64,000 bases of DNA. Origin: Allodiplogaster sudhausi. Lineage: Eukaryota; Nematoda; Chromadorea; Rhabditida; Diplogasteridae. Under the pieces are notes generated by a model, which saw only the letters and a program-made list of their open reading frames with translations, was not told the DNA's origin and ran no database searches. Below are positions 1 through 10,023 of this stretch, in pieces (positions within the stretch are counted from its first letter, which is position 1; each line of letters opens with the position of its first letter). The DNA lies in NCBI GenBank assembly GCA_945643635.1, contig CALZFC010000009.1, forward strand, positions 3,716,001 through 3,780,000, read 5' to 3'. A program made the translations under genes and the position numbers.

Positions 1-41
1 ATTCCTTCTGTATCTGCCACTAGAGTGTACTTCTGCTTGAG

Positions 42-1051
42 GTGTGGCTGCTGCTTCGAATGTACGGCGTGGATGGAATGCGAGCCTACGTCAATCGGGT
101 TTGTCTTCATTTCCTTGTCATCGGAGACAAATCCAAGATGTCTTTTGTTCAGCTCTGCACAATGACGAGGTACTTCGAGTCTCTCATCGTCACCCACCCA
201 AATGTCCGCAAGTTTGGCAAGACAAACTACAGTCTCTTCTGCATTCGCTACTTTGTCAGTCTTCTTAATCGAACTCTTTTTATCTCTTTCTACCCTGGAT
301 TATGCTAAGCACGAATATCCCCTGTCTGCAGGAGACTGGCAAGACCGAGAAGGAGTTGAGCTTCTACACGAAGCGTCTCTGCGACTTCCTGAACCAGTCA
401 CTGCAGATCATGTTCACCCACTCAGCTGTTAGCTGCTCCTTTGATGACTTCCCAAGCCTTACGATTGCTCGTCCAGGTCAACAAATTGGATATTATCCGA
501 GTTGCTGTCAATTACGAGCGGACGACCAAGGCAGACATTGAAGATTCTGCCAGGATCTTCACTCGACTTCTCAATCAATTTGTCAAGAGAAAAGGTACGC
601 GATCAGGCAGCTATGAAAAGACTTTCGAAGAGCGAAGAATCGCGAATAAATGGAAGTGTTCAGATGATGCCGACCTTCTCGAAGATCACGTCTCTTCGAA
701 GGAGAACTCTTTGCTGGAGAACTCTTCGAAGGAGCAGAAGGTGAGGCCCCTTATGGATGAAGGAGTCGTTGGATCACCTGCTGTCACTGTCACTTCGATC
801 ACTCCCGAAAAAAACCAGGTCTCTTCACTCTCTGTATCTCTCTCCTTCTCTTTCTCTCTCTCCTTCTCTACCTCTTTCTCTCTCTCACTCGCTTACAGTA
901 TGATGGCGGCATGAGCCTTGTGCCGCCGAAGACAGAGGCATCAGCGAGTACTGTGTCTGCCGCGAGTGTTCCACCACCCTCTCCCGTGAACGCTCCTCTT
1001 CCTCCGTCCACTTCCATCACTCGCATGCCTCCCCTCCCACGATTCCCCTAG
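42..1051 (+). CDS. Aromatic-L-amino-acid decarboxylase family (group II PLP decarboxylase), 3' part
   Basis: This is the C-terminal part of a PLP-dependent decarboxylase of the DOPA/tyrosine/histidine decarboxylase family, which makes monoamine transmitters in the cytosol. The exons I read are 42-98, 153-254, 332-427, 477-818 and 899-1051, all joined in phase 0 with GT-AG introns of about 50-80 bp. The joined protein contains WLLLRMYGVDGMRAYVNR, matching the family's LWFVFRMYG..GLQAYIR segment, then YFESL and LDIIRVAVNYERTTKADIE, which aligns with the family's KFVLRFAI...T stretch near the C terminus. The catalytic lysine region lies off the left edge. After this family core come about 130 extra residues rich in Ser, Glu and Pro, ending in a Pro-rich last exon with a TAG stop at 1049-1051. 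An optional in-frame intron near 594-664 cannot be excluded. Which amine substrate is used cannot be told from this part. Confidence 0.8.
819..898 (+). repeat. CT-rich intron of the decarboxylase gene
   Basis: This is the last intron of the decarboxylase gene. It is almost wholly pyrimidine (CT/CTT runs) and ends in a TTACAG acceptor. It is an example of the sense-strand pyrimidine tracts found in several introns here. Confidence 0.7.
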
Positions 1052-1799
1052 CTTCACTTATTCCTCTTCCTTGTTTTAAGAAGTTTTTGTTTGTTTTTTT
1101 CTCGTTAACAAATGCATAACAGTCACACACATATATGTACATATGTATTGCATATTGTCGGACAAGGCTGCTTCCTCACTCGATGGAGCTTGCTTCGCTT
1201 GGGTTTCTTTATGGATATTTGCTGGCTGAGGATGTTTTCTGTAGGCAACAAAGTCGGAATTGACTCCCTTCTGACCATGAGAAAGATTGCAAGGGGAGTC
1301 GATGGGACGTTAATAGAGGAAAATGATTGAAAGGAAGAGGGAATGGGAGAAAATGCCTAAGCTTTTTTACTTTCCTATGTTGACTGTAGACGCAAATTCC
1401 GTTCTCTTCTGCATCCAATCTTTACTCTCGTTCTCTCCATCTCTCTCACATTCTCTTATCGCTCTCCTCTCTTATCTCTCTCTCTCCGTCTCTCTCTCTC
1501 TCTCGTATCCCTATGTTTGTCTCTTCCCTTCTCTGTCTCCTTGATTTTTAAGAAAAAACGTTTCTAAATATAATGAATAGTCTTCACATTGAGAAAAATA
1601 ACGAGCGCCCCAAAGGCAAGAAAGATTGCGAAGTAAAGAGAAGTGGTCATTGTCATTGAGATGTCGCGTTTCAAAATTGCCATACTTTCCCTGGAGATGG
1701 TCTGACTTCTTAGACCTCGGCAGACGCTTCCCTCATCACCAAATTGTACCCGGGCTGGCCATGGCTTAAAGCATGCGATTTCTGTTTCTGCACACTTTT
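1052..1799. other. Downstream region of decarboxylase, no gene seen
   Basis: This holds the 3' flank of the decarboxylase, a CT-rich tract at about 1430-1505, and AT-rich unique sequence. Short open frames exist but none has exon-like borders or recognisable similarity. Confidence 0.5.
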
Positions 1800-1802
1800 A
1801 TT

Positions 1803-2003
1803 ATTTTCACAAATTCTCAAATCAACGATAATTGTATATTTGCTCTCCTGAAAGTTTTTGGCACAAGGTTTAAATACATAAATGCACCCCAAGTGCTAGC
1901 AAATGCATGACGACTTTTGCACCTCTTAGGGAAGAATGGAGAGGACACTTCCTATGACACAATAAATCAACACAAAACGAATTTCAGCTGCGCGTACATT
2001 TAA
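1803..2003. repeat. Duplicated segment, copy A left part, ending in TTAA
   Basis: About 200 bp that reappears with substitutions at 8812-9017. Shared stretches include CTCTCCTGAAAGTTT, GTGCTAGCAAATGCATGACG and TCTTAGGGAAGAATGGA. Copy A stops at a TTAA (2000-2003), exactly where the foldback element begins, and resumes at 7133. No coding function is evident. Confidence 0.8.
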
Positions 2004-2020
2004 GAGAGCCTCTCTGTAAG

Positions 2021-3300
2021 GTTCGAGGAGCGCCTGCCCGGAGGAATTTTTGTTTAGTTTAGCGTTGTAAACTTTATGAGGGATATATCTAGTGTTCATA
2101 ACGAAGTCTAGGCGGTCAGAAAGTTTAGAAAATTTTTTTTCACTTACATATAAGTCGTAATGTTCATAAACTTTGGATGACCATATCTAACGTTATACTT
2201 AATATTTCTCAATAATCTTTTCAGTGGTAGATTCCTTGTTCAAAACTACACAAAAAAATCCGTGGAGACCATTTTTGAAAAATAAAATATATATGACTTT
2301 TGACCAATTTAATTTTTTGAAATGGCGTTTTCAGGCAATAACTTTTTTTTAACTATTACTTTCCAAAAATTGAATCTTCCATAAGAAAGAGGAGAAAAAA
2401 TACACATAATATGTGTCTACGAGGAAAAATCTCGGATACTTTTTTTTGGGTATCTGCACTTGAATACGGGTTTCTGAGTAAATTTCGGCTTTGGCTGCAA
2501 CCAATAATTTCTTTCAAACTTCATCAATTGTAAAATCGAATGTTCCATTTGATGTAATTTTTCATGCTCTTTCAAATGGTATATACTTTGTTTGCAAAAG
2601 AAATTAGACTAAAGGCCTAAAATTGAGTTTTTGTGTTTTTGGCCAATTTCTGGTGTTAAAATACTCATTATTTGGACCATGAATAGGTCATGTAGACCGA
2701 TTTTCCACATAATATTTATTCTACAAGAAAGAGCATTTAAAACTGAGTCGGATACAGCTTTATAATCAAAATCTGAGGATACTTTTTTGGGAATATGTAT
2801 TTGAATGCAGACTGTTGAAGGCGATATTGCTGAATATTTTTTTTAGCAAATATTTAAAATTTGTTCTTTTGAAACATCTAGCACCCAATAATGGGTATTC
2901 CAGAATTGTTCGAAGTTCTATTATGATATACCACTCAAAAGTATTCAAAAAGTCAAGAAATTTCATTTTTACGAGAATTGCTGGTGAAATAAATGTATGA
3001 AAACCTATTCGGAGCCAACTATCAGGCCATTTTTGAGCCGCATTGCCAAAACGGTCATAGCCGTTCGAAAGAGCAGAGACTTTTACATAATATATCCACC
3101 GATGAAAGAGCAATACCAGTTCATGTTTCAGAAATCTTGAAATTTCGAAAAAAATCGACGACAGGATTCGACTATTTTGAGCTGTTCTGAGATAAATGGT
3201 ACCAATGGATCTTATGTTCTGAAAACTGTGCCATAAGGTTTTTTGAGACGAGAAACATAAATTTGACGTTCATTTTCTACTTTTGAGTACCATCCATGGT
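2021..3300 (+). repeat. Foldback arm 1 (left palindrome, left arm)
   Basis: This arm is the reverse complement, with scattered mismatches, of 3340-4487. For example, the block around TTTATGAGGGATATATCTAG (about 2074) recurs inverted near 4420-4440. It is AT-rich with many A/T homopolymers and no gene. Confidence 0.85.
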
Positions 3301-3339
3301 ACTTTTGCCAGAAGAATGAAATATAATATGCAGGAAATA

Positions 3340-4487
3340 TTCATTTCGATCAAGAGTACCATGGAAGTATTCAAAAGTAGAAAATGAACATCAAATTTAG
3401 GTTTCTCGTCTCAAACAACCTAATGGCACAGTTTTCAGAACAGAAGTTCCATTGGAACCAGCTTTCGCAGAACAGCTCAAAATAGTCGAATCCTGTCGTC
3501 GATTTTTTTCGAAATTTCAAGATTTCTGAAACATGAACTGGTATTGCTCTTTCATCGGTGGATATATTATGTAAACGTCTCTGCTCTTTCGAAGGGTTAT
3601 GACCGTTTTCTCACTGCGGCTCAAAAATGGCCTGATAGTTGGCTCCGAATAGGTTTTCATACATTTATTTCAATAGCAATTCTCGTAAAAATTAAATTTC
3701 TTGACTTTTTGAATACTTTTGAGTGGTATATCATAAAAGAACTTCGAACAATTCTGGAATACCCATTATTGGGTGCTAGATGTTTCAAAAGAACAAATTT
3801 TAAATATTTGCTAAAAAATATTCAGCAATATCGCCTTCAACAGTCTGCATTCAAATACATATTCCCAAAAAAAGTATCCTCAGATTTTGATTATAAAGCT
3901 GTATCCGACTCAGTTTTAAATGCTCTTTCTTGTAGAATAAATATTATGTGGAAAATCGGTCTACATGACCTTTTTATGGTGCAAAGAATGAGTATTTTAA
4001 CACCAGAAATTGGCCAAAAACACAAAAACTCAGACTAATTTCTTTTGCAAACAAAGTATATACCATTTGAAAGAGCATGAAAAATTACATCGAATGGAAC
4101 ATTCGATTTTACAATTGATGAAGTTTGAAAGAAATTATTGGTTGCAGCCAAAGCCGAAATTTGCTCAGAAACCCGTATTCAAATGCAGATACCCAAAAAA
4201 AGGTATCCGAGATTTTTCATATAAATTTTATTTTTCGAAAATGGTCTCCACGGACTTTTTTGTGTAGTTTTGAACAAGGAATCTACCACTGAAAAATTAT
4301 TGAGAAATATTAAGTATAACGTTAGATATGGTCATCCAAAGTTTATGAACATTACGACTTATATCTAAGTGAAAAAAAAAATTTCTAACCTTTCTGACCG
4401 CCTAGACTTCGATATGAACACTAGATATATCCCTCATAAAGTTTACAACACTAAACTAAACAAAAATTCCTCCGGGCAGGCGCCTAT
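3340..4487 (-). repeat. Foldback arm 2 (left palindrome, right arm)
   Basis: Inverted partner of 2021-3300, separated from it by an unpaired spacer of about 50 bp. It contains a 164-codon open frame at 3544-4038 whose inverted counterpart in arm 1 is shorter (115 codons, 2766-3113). With no family match and no conserved length, I do not call it a gene. Confidence 0.85.
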
Positions 4488-4491
4488 ACAA

Positions 4492-4522
4492 GCCTCCTTG
4501 AGTCTGTAAGACTCAAGGAGGC
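4492..4522. repeat. Perfect 14-bp hairpin between the two palindromes
   Basis: GCCTCCTTGAGTCT, loop GTA, then the exact reverse complement AGACTCAAGGAGGC. It sits between the two palindromes. The same words (GAGTCT, CTGTAAG, CAAGGAG) occur in the outer ends of the composite element, so it looks like two element ends fused back to back. Confidence 0.85.
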
Positions 4523-4531
4523 CGCTATGGA

Positions 4532-5780
4532 CGCCTGCCCTAGAAAAATTTCATTATTCTATAACCTTGAAAACATTATGAGAGATGCATATAGTGTTCA
4601 TAACGAAGTTTATTTTTTCAAAAATTTTTCAAAAATTTTTTTCTCTTAGTTATAAGTCTAAATGCTCCAAAATATTTCTCGAAAATATTTTTAATGTTAG
4701 ATTCCTTGTTCAAAACTACACAAAAAAGTCCGTGGTGACTATTTTCGAAAAAAAATTATTTTTATGACTTTTGCCAAATTTAATTTTTTGAAATGTGGTT
4801 TTCAGACAATAACTTTTTTTTACTATTACTCACAAAAAACTGAATCATCCATAAGAAAGAGCAAGAAAAACTACACATAATATGTTTCTACGAGGAAAAA
4901 TCTCGATTACTTTTTTGGGTATCTGCATTTGAATATCGGTTTCTAAGCAAATTTCGGGGTTGGCTGCAAACCACGATATCAATCAAACTTCATAAATTCT
5001 TAAACTGAATAGTCCATCCGATGTCATTTTTTATGCTCTTCTAAATGGTATTTGATTTGTACATTAAAAAAATTTAGTTTTAAGGTCGAAAATTGACTTT
5101 TTGTGTTTTAGGCCAATTTCTGGTGTTCAAATACGTATTCTTTGGACCTTTACTGGGTCTTGTAGTCTGATTTCCAAAATAATATTTAGACTAAAAGAAA
5201 GAGCAGCTAAAACTGAGTCGGATGTAGCTTTATTACCAAAATCAGAGGATACTTTTTTTGGGAACATGTATTTGAATGTTGCCTGTTGAAGACGATATTA
5301 CAGAATATTTCTTAGAAAATATTTCAAAATTTTAATTTTGAAACATCTAGCGCCCAATAATGGGTATTCCATGATTCTTTGAAGTTCTTTTATGATATAC
5401 CACTCAAAAGTACTCAAAAAGTCAAGAAATTTCATTTTTACGAGCCTAGATGGCGAAATAAATGTACGAAAACTCCTTCGAAGCCAACTATCAGGTCATT
5501 TGTGAGCCCGATAGCCAAGAAGGTCATAACCATTCGAAAGAGCAGAGACTTTTACATAATATATCCACCGATGAAAGTGCAAAACCTGTACATGTTTCAG
5601 AAATCTTGAAATTTCGAAAAAATCGACTACAGGTTTCGACTATTTTGAGCTGTTCAGCGAAAGCTGGTAAAAATGGAAACTATGTTCTGAAAACTCAACC
5701 ATTATGTTTGTTGAGACGAGAAATATGAATTTGATGTTCATTTTCTACTTTTGAGTACCATCCATGGTACGCTTGATAGA
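4532..5780 (+). repeat. Foldback arm 3 (right palindrome, left arm)
   Basis: This arm starts at GCCTGCCCTAG and pairs with 5815-7110 in reverse. The block TTATGAGAGATGCATATAGT near 4580 recurs inverted near 7040-7060. It is also a diverged homologue of arms 1 and 2. Confidence 0.85.
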
Positions 5781-5814
5781 CATGAAATTTTTTGCATATT
5801 ATATTTCATTCTTC

Positions 5815-7110
5815 TGGCAAAAGTGCCATGGATGGTACTCAAAAGTAGAAAATGACCATCAAATTCATGTTTCTCGTCTCAACAAACATAATGGTTGAAA
5901 ATCAATATAAAATCAGAACATAGTTTCCATTTTTACCAGCTTTCGCTGAACAGCTCAAAATAGTCGAAACCTGTAGTCGATTTTTTTTTCGAAATTTCAA
6001 GATTTCTGAAAAATGTACAGGTTTTGCACTTTCATCGGTGGATATATTATGTAAAAGTCTCTGCTCTTTCGAATGGTTATGACCTTCTTGGCTATCGGGC
6101 TCACAAATGACCTGATAGTTGGCTTCGAAGGAGTTTTCGTACATTTATTTCGCCATCTAGGCTCGTAAAAATGAAATTTCTTGACTTTTTGAGTACTTTT
6201 GAGTGGTATATCATAAAAGAACTTCAAAGAATCATGGAATACCCATTATTGGGCGCTAGATGTTTCAAAATTAAAATTTTGAAATATTTTCTAAGAAATA
6301 TTCTGTAATATCGTCTTCAACAGGCAACATTCAAATACATGTTCCCAAAAAAAGTATCCTCTGATTTTGGTAATAAAGCTACATCCGACTCAGTTTTAGC
6401 TGCTCTTTCTTTTAGTCTAAATATTATTTTGGAAATCAGACTACAAGACCCAGTAAAGGTCCAAAGAATACGTATTTGAACACCAGAAATTGGCCTAAAA
6501 CACAAAAAGTCAATTTTCGACCTTAAAACTAAATTTTTTTATGTACAAATCATATACCATTTTGAAGAGCATAAAAAATGACATCGGATGGACTATTCAG
6601 TTTAAGAATTTATGAAGTTTGATTGATATCGTGGTTTGCAGCCAACCCCGAAATTTGCTTAGAAACCGATATTCAAATGCAGATACCCAAAAAAAGTAAT
6701 CGAGATTTTTCCTCGTAGAAACATATTATGTTTAGTTTTTCTTGCTCTTTCTGATGGATGATTCAGTTTTTTGTGAGTAATAGTAAAAAAAAGTTATTGT
6801 CTGAAAACCACATTTCAAAAAATTAAATTGGGCAAAAGTCATAAAAATAATTTTTTTCAAAAATAGTCACCACGGACTTTTTTGTGTAGTTTTGAACAAG
6901 GAATCTAACATTAAAAAGATTTTCGAGAAATATTAAGTATAACTTGAGATATGGTCTCCCAAAGGTTTGGAGCATTTAGACTTATAACTAAGAGAAAAAG
7001 TTTTTTGAACATTTTTTGAAAAAATAATCTTCGTTATGAACACTATATGCATCTCTCATAATGTTTTCAAGGTTATAGAATAATGAAATTTTTCTAGGGC
7101 AGGTGCTCCT
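5815..7110 (-). repeat. Foldback arm 4 (right palindrome, right arm)
   Basis: Inverted partner of 4532-5780, with very high identity. The word GCTCTTTC recurs near 6063, 6402 and 6742 with similar surrounding sequence, which suggests the arm is built of about three diverged units of roughly 340 bp. Confidence 0.85.
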
Positions 7111-7132
7111 TGACCCTTGCAGAAAGACTCTC

Positions 7133-7375
7133 TTAACCAAGTCGCAAGTATTGAAGGGCTGGCACTGGAAGACGAGTGGCTGGGTTAATTGGCATACTAT
7201 TGAGAGAACGCGAATAAAGAGTTATGAAAACTCTCCAAAAATATCTAAGGTGAGCTGCGCATCTTGCAAAGAAATATCCACAGAAACCGAGAAAGTGAGC
7301 GGTGGAAACATGTATGCAATTAAAAAGGCGTGGCATCCTTGGTGCTGCATAAATTGAAGAATGAGTATTACAGCA
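7133..7375. repeat. Duplicated segment, copy A right part
   Basis: This starts at the right TTAA of the foldback element and matches 9014-9232 in copy B. Shared stretches include AGTATTGAAGGG, CATCTTGCAAAGAAATATC and AATGAGTATTACAGCAAG. Together with 1803-2003 it rebuilds the interrupted pre-insertion sequence. Confidence 0.8.
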
Positions 7376-7436
7376 AGTGAGAACGAAGCTGCCAATTTTG
7401 ATGCTGAGTAGATAGGGGAGAAATACACTGTAGAAT

Positions 7437-7509
7437 GGGGCCTCTGTGGCGTAGTCGGTAAGCGCCCCGCAATGCGGTAAGACAACAGTTCGACTCCCAT
7501 ATGCGCTCC
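7437..7509 (+). other. tRNA-like sequence (tRNA pseudogene or SINE head)
   Basis: TGGCGTAGTCGG (7447-7458) resembles a pol III A box. AGTTCGACTCC (7487-7497) matches the B box consensus at nearly every position, with normal A-to-B spacing. The flanking GGGGCCT and GCGCTCC form an imperfect acceptor-like pairing, with wobbles and one mismatch. The T stem pairs poorly and the anticodon arm folds as CCGC-AAT-GCGG with too small a loop, so a working tRNA is unlikely. A T-rich stretch follows at about 7512-7530. Confidence 0.45.
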
Positions 7510-7684
7510 AGGTTTTTGCCATTTTTGTTTTACTTATTATTTTGGTTTTCACAATAGCATTGCGTCAACAAATTGAAAAAATAATTATCGCTTAAAAAAT
7601 ATCTCTGCTCCCCTTTTTTCATGTGCTCTCTACCCCTCCTTTTCTGCTCTTTTTCCTGTAGCTTTTCACCTTCGCTCTCTGCCT

Positions 7685-8690
7685 GATTGATTGATTGATT
7701 TATTTACGTGCTGCTGCCACGTGTTAATGAATGAAGGTATGTGTATGAGTGATAAAGCAATGCATGATATGGTATACATGAGAAGATACAGTACAGTATA
7801 TATGAGCATCATACAGTATATATGGGCTGTTGTAATGGGGTCGCAGATGGGGAGGAGAGGGAGGAGGGAGATGAGTGCTTGGCCAAGCTGTTGAATGCTT
7901 TCGCGGATCTGATGAAAAACGAATGGTTACGAACGGAGGAGCGAGTGGACGGGTAAGCAAGGAGGAAGGAAAGGCCGCGAGTACGTGAGTTACGAAAATG
8001 GAAATAATGGGGAACGCGATCAGAGATACGCCTGTGGCCAAATACAAGACGACGCGCAAGTGTAAAATCAGATTGTTGTCTACAAGATAAGAGAGAGGGG
8101 AGGGAGAGAGCCTTGTTACGGGTAGCAGGGTTAGGAATATCAGCGCGATTGCTGTAACCAAAACAACGGCGGTAAATAAAACGGGTAAAATAGTTCTGGA
8201 TGCGTTCTAGACGAAGGATATCTTTCTTGAGCTGGGGAGAAAAGACAATGGAGGAGGATTCGAGCAAAGGGCGAATATACAGGGTATAAGCGGAAACAAG
8301 GGCGTCCTTGTTTTTGGAACGGAGGGAGCGGATGATGGGGTGACATTTGCTTATAGCCTTGTTAGCAAGATGCGAGCAGTGGGATGAAAAGGAAAGAGAA
8401 GAGTCAATAATAATGCCGAGATCTCGGATGCTGTCCACTGGGGTAAGGGGAGCGCCGTTAAGGTGGTAAGGTAGCTTGGGGTTGGATTTGCCTAAATGGA
8501 GGACGGAACACTTGAGGGGGGCGAGGGGGAGTTGCCATTTGTTGGCCCAGGATGCAACTTCGTCAATGGCCGCCTGAAGGGGAGCATGAGAAGAAGACTT
8601 AGTAAATGAGCGAAAAATCTTAAGATCGTCAGCGAAACAACTAGAATGTACATCATGTGAAGAGATAAGAGAGGGAAGGAAGAGGGAATA
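7685..8690 (-). mobile_element. Non-LTR retrotransposon fragment (C-terminal reverse transcriptase), 5' truncated
   Basis: On the minus strand an open frame of about 300 codons carries the reverse transcriptase FADD catalytic box (SSCFADDLKIF) and the thumb and C-terminal region typical of CR1/Jockey-like elements (WQLPLAPLKCSVLHLG, RDLGIIIDSSLSFSSH, NSRTRG). The upstream palm motifs are missing, so the copy is truncated at its 5' end near 8690. Its 3' end is a TGAT/ATCA tetranucleotide run at 7685-7700. It is related to, but clearly diverged from, the copy at 56.5-57.75 kb. The last part of the frame appears open but the element cannot be active. The exact clade is not certain. Confidence 0.8.
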
Positions 8691-8811
8691 CGTGTGCTCT
8701 CCCTTTCCCTGTGATCTTTCCTTCTTCTGCTCTTTGTCTCTCTCTCTCTCTCTTTCTCTAGTTGAAGGCAATTTTCAAGTGTGTGAAGACGTCCATACAC
8801 AAGACATATCA

Positions 8812-9232
8812 ACGATAATCGTATATTTACTCTCCTGAAAGTTTCTGGCACAAGGTTTAAATATTTAAATGCATCCCGAGTGCTAGCAAATGCATGACGA
8901 CTTTAGCACCTCTTAGGGAAGAATGGAGGGGAAGCTATGACACAATAAATCAACACAAAAGGAACGAGGAGGCTTTCAGAAACACAAGGGGATTATTTCA
9001 GTTGCGCGCTCACTTAAGTCACTAGTATTGAAGGGTCGGCACTAGGGATGAGTGGCGTGGCTGTGCTAATTGGCCTACTAATGAGCGAATGTGAATAAAG
9101 ACTATTGAACATCTTGCAAAGAAATATCAACAAAAACTGAGAAAGTGAGCGGAGGAAACAAGTATACAAATAAAAAGGCGTGACATTCTTGAACCTGCAT
9201 AAATTGTAGAATGAGTATTACAGCAAGAAGCA
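8812..9232. repeat. Duplicated segment, copy B (unoccupied target site)
   Basis: A continuous counterpart of 1803-2003 joined to 7133-7375, with a single TTAA at 9014-9017 where copy A carries 5.1 kb of foldback DNA. It differs from copy A by substitutions, a short extra stretch near 8960-8995, and a deletion near 9110. Confidence 0.8.
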
Positions 9233-9666
9233 AGGTTTAGGCATCAACGATCCGTATCAGAGAAGACAAGACCTGCCAAGGAGAACGAAGCTGCCACCTG
9301 GGATGCCCCTACGGCAGTCACAAACTGCCTTCATAGAAATGAGCTTCCTGGTGGAGGAGTTCATTGTCCTAAGGAAACCCGGTGTATAAATGCGCGTGTG
9401 ACATAGAGAGACTATATGATACCTATAATATGAATATATCCGTCTATAATAAGTTAGATGCGATAGAAGCGCATTCTCCTAAACAAAATATAATATGGAG
9501 AATGAAAATAACAATACGGCTCGAAAGTAAATAGCAGGGGCGATTAATTTGCGTTGAATGAAGGGAGGGTGTGGAATCGAGAATCGTTTGAGCAAGAAAG
9601 AGAAGAAATTGTAGGCAAGAGATGTCATTACACGTGTGTGCGAGACACTTGAGTGGACGGCTCCAC
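9233..9666. other. 3' flank of SBF gene, nothing recognised
   Basis: Unique AT-rich sequence between copy B of the duplication and the SBF stop codon. I see no exon, RNA gene or repeat that I can support. Confidence 0.4.
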
Positions 9667-9978
9667 TCAGAGTCTGATGACTCCTTCAATCGCCGCCTTC
9701 CATGCATCCGCTTCATTTCTTGTCTGAGCCAGCAGCTGGATTAGTCGGCGCGGAGTTCGCAACTCAAATCATCAAGATATTCACTTTTTCTGGGCTGCTG
9801 TTATATTAATTAACCACTAATTTCCTGAATGAAAGGAATGCACCTATTCTCCATATATAAAACTGGTAACAGATGATATTCTCATGCTCAAGTCACGTGT
9901 CGGTAGTGCCAACTCATCAATAAGTACCACAACTATTGAACAACCAGAACAAAGTAATTTTAGATGGCATGTGCAGGC

Positions 9979-10023
<45 letters not shown>

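Larger units (their letters stand above)
2004..7132. mobile_element. TTAA-flanked double foldback (palindromic) element
   Basis: A 5.1 kb insertion made of two consecutive large palindromes, each with arms of roughly 1.2 kb. All four arms are related to one another. TTAA stands immediately outside both ends (2000-2003 and 7133-7136). The outer ends are imperfect inverted repeats: the left starts GAGAGCCTCTCTGTAAGG and the right, reverse-complemented, starts GAGAGTCTTTCTGCAAGG. Both then run into a GCCTGCCC-type motif. No transposase or other convincing protein is encoded; open frames of 60-164 codons in the arms look incidental. A TTAA duplication is typical of piggyBac-type transposition, so this may be a non-autonomous element moved by such an enzyme. 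That family assignment is inference; the inverted structure and TTAA borders are read directly. Confidence 0.8.

Noticed and set aside
3544..4038. 164-codon open frame in a foldback arm
   Set aside because: The inverted counterpart in arm 1 is shorter and the equivalent frames in arms 3 and 4 are broken at other points. No motif is seen. It is best explained as chance in AT-rich repeat DNA.
7437..7509. A functional tRNA gene
   Set aside because: The T stem and anticodon arm do not fold and no anticodon can be assigned with confidence, so it is listed only as tRNA-like.
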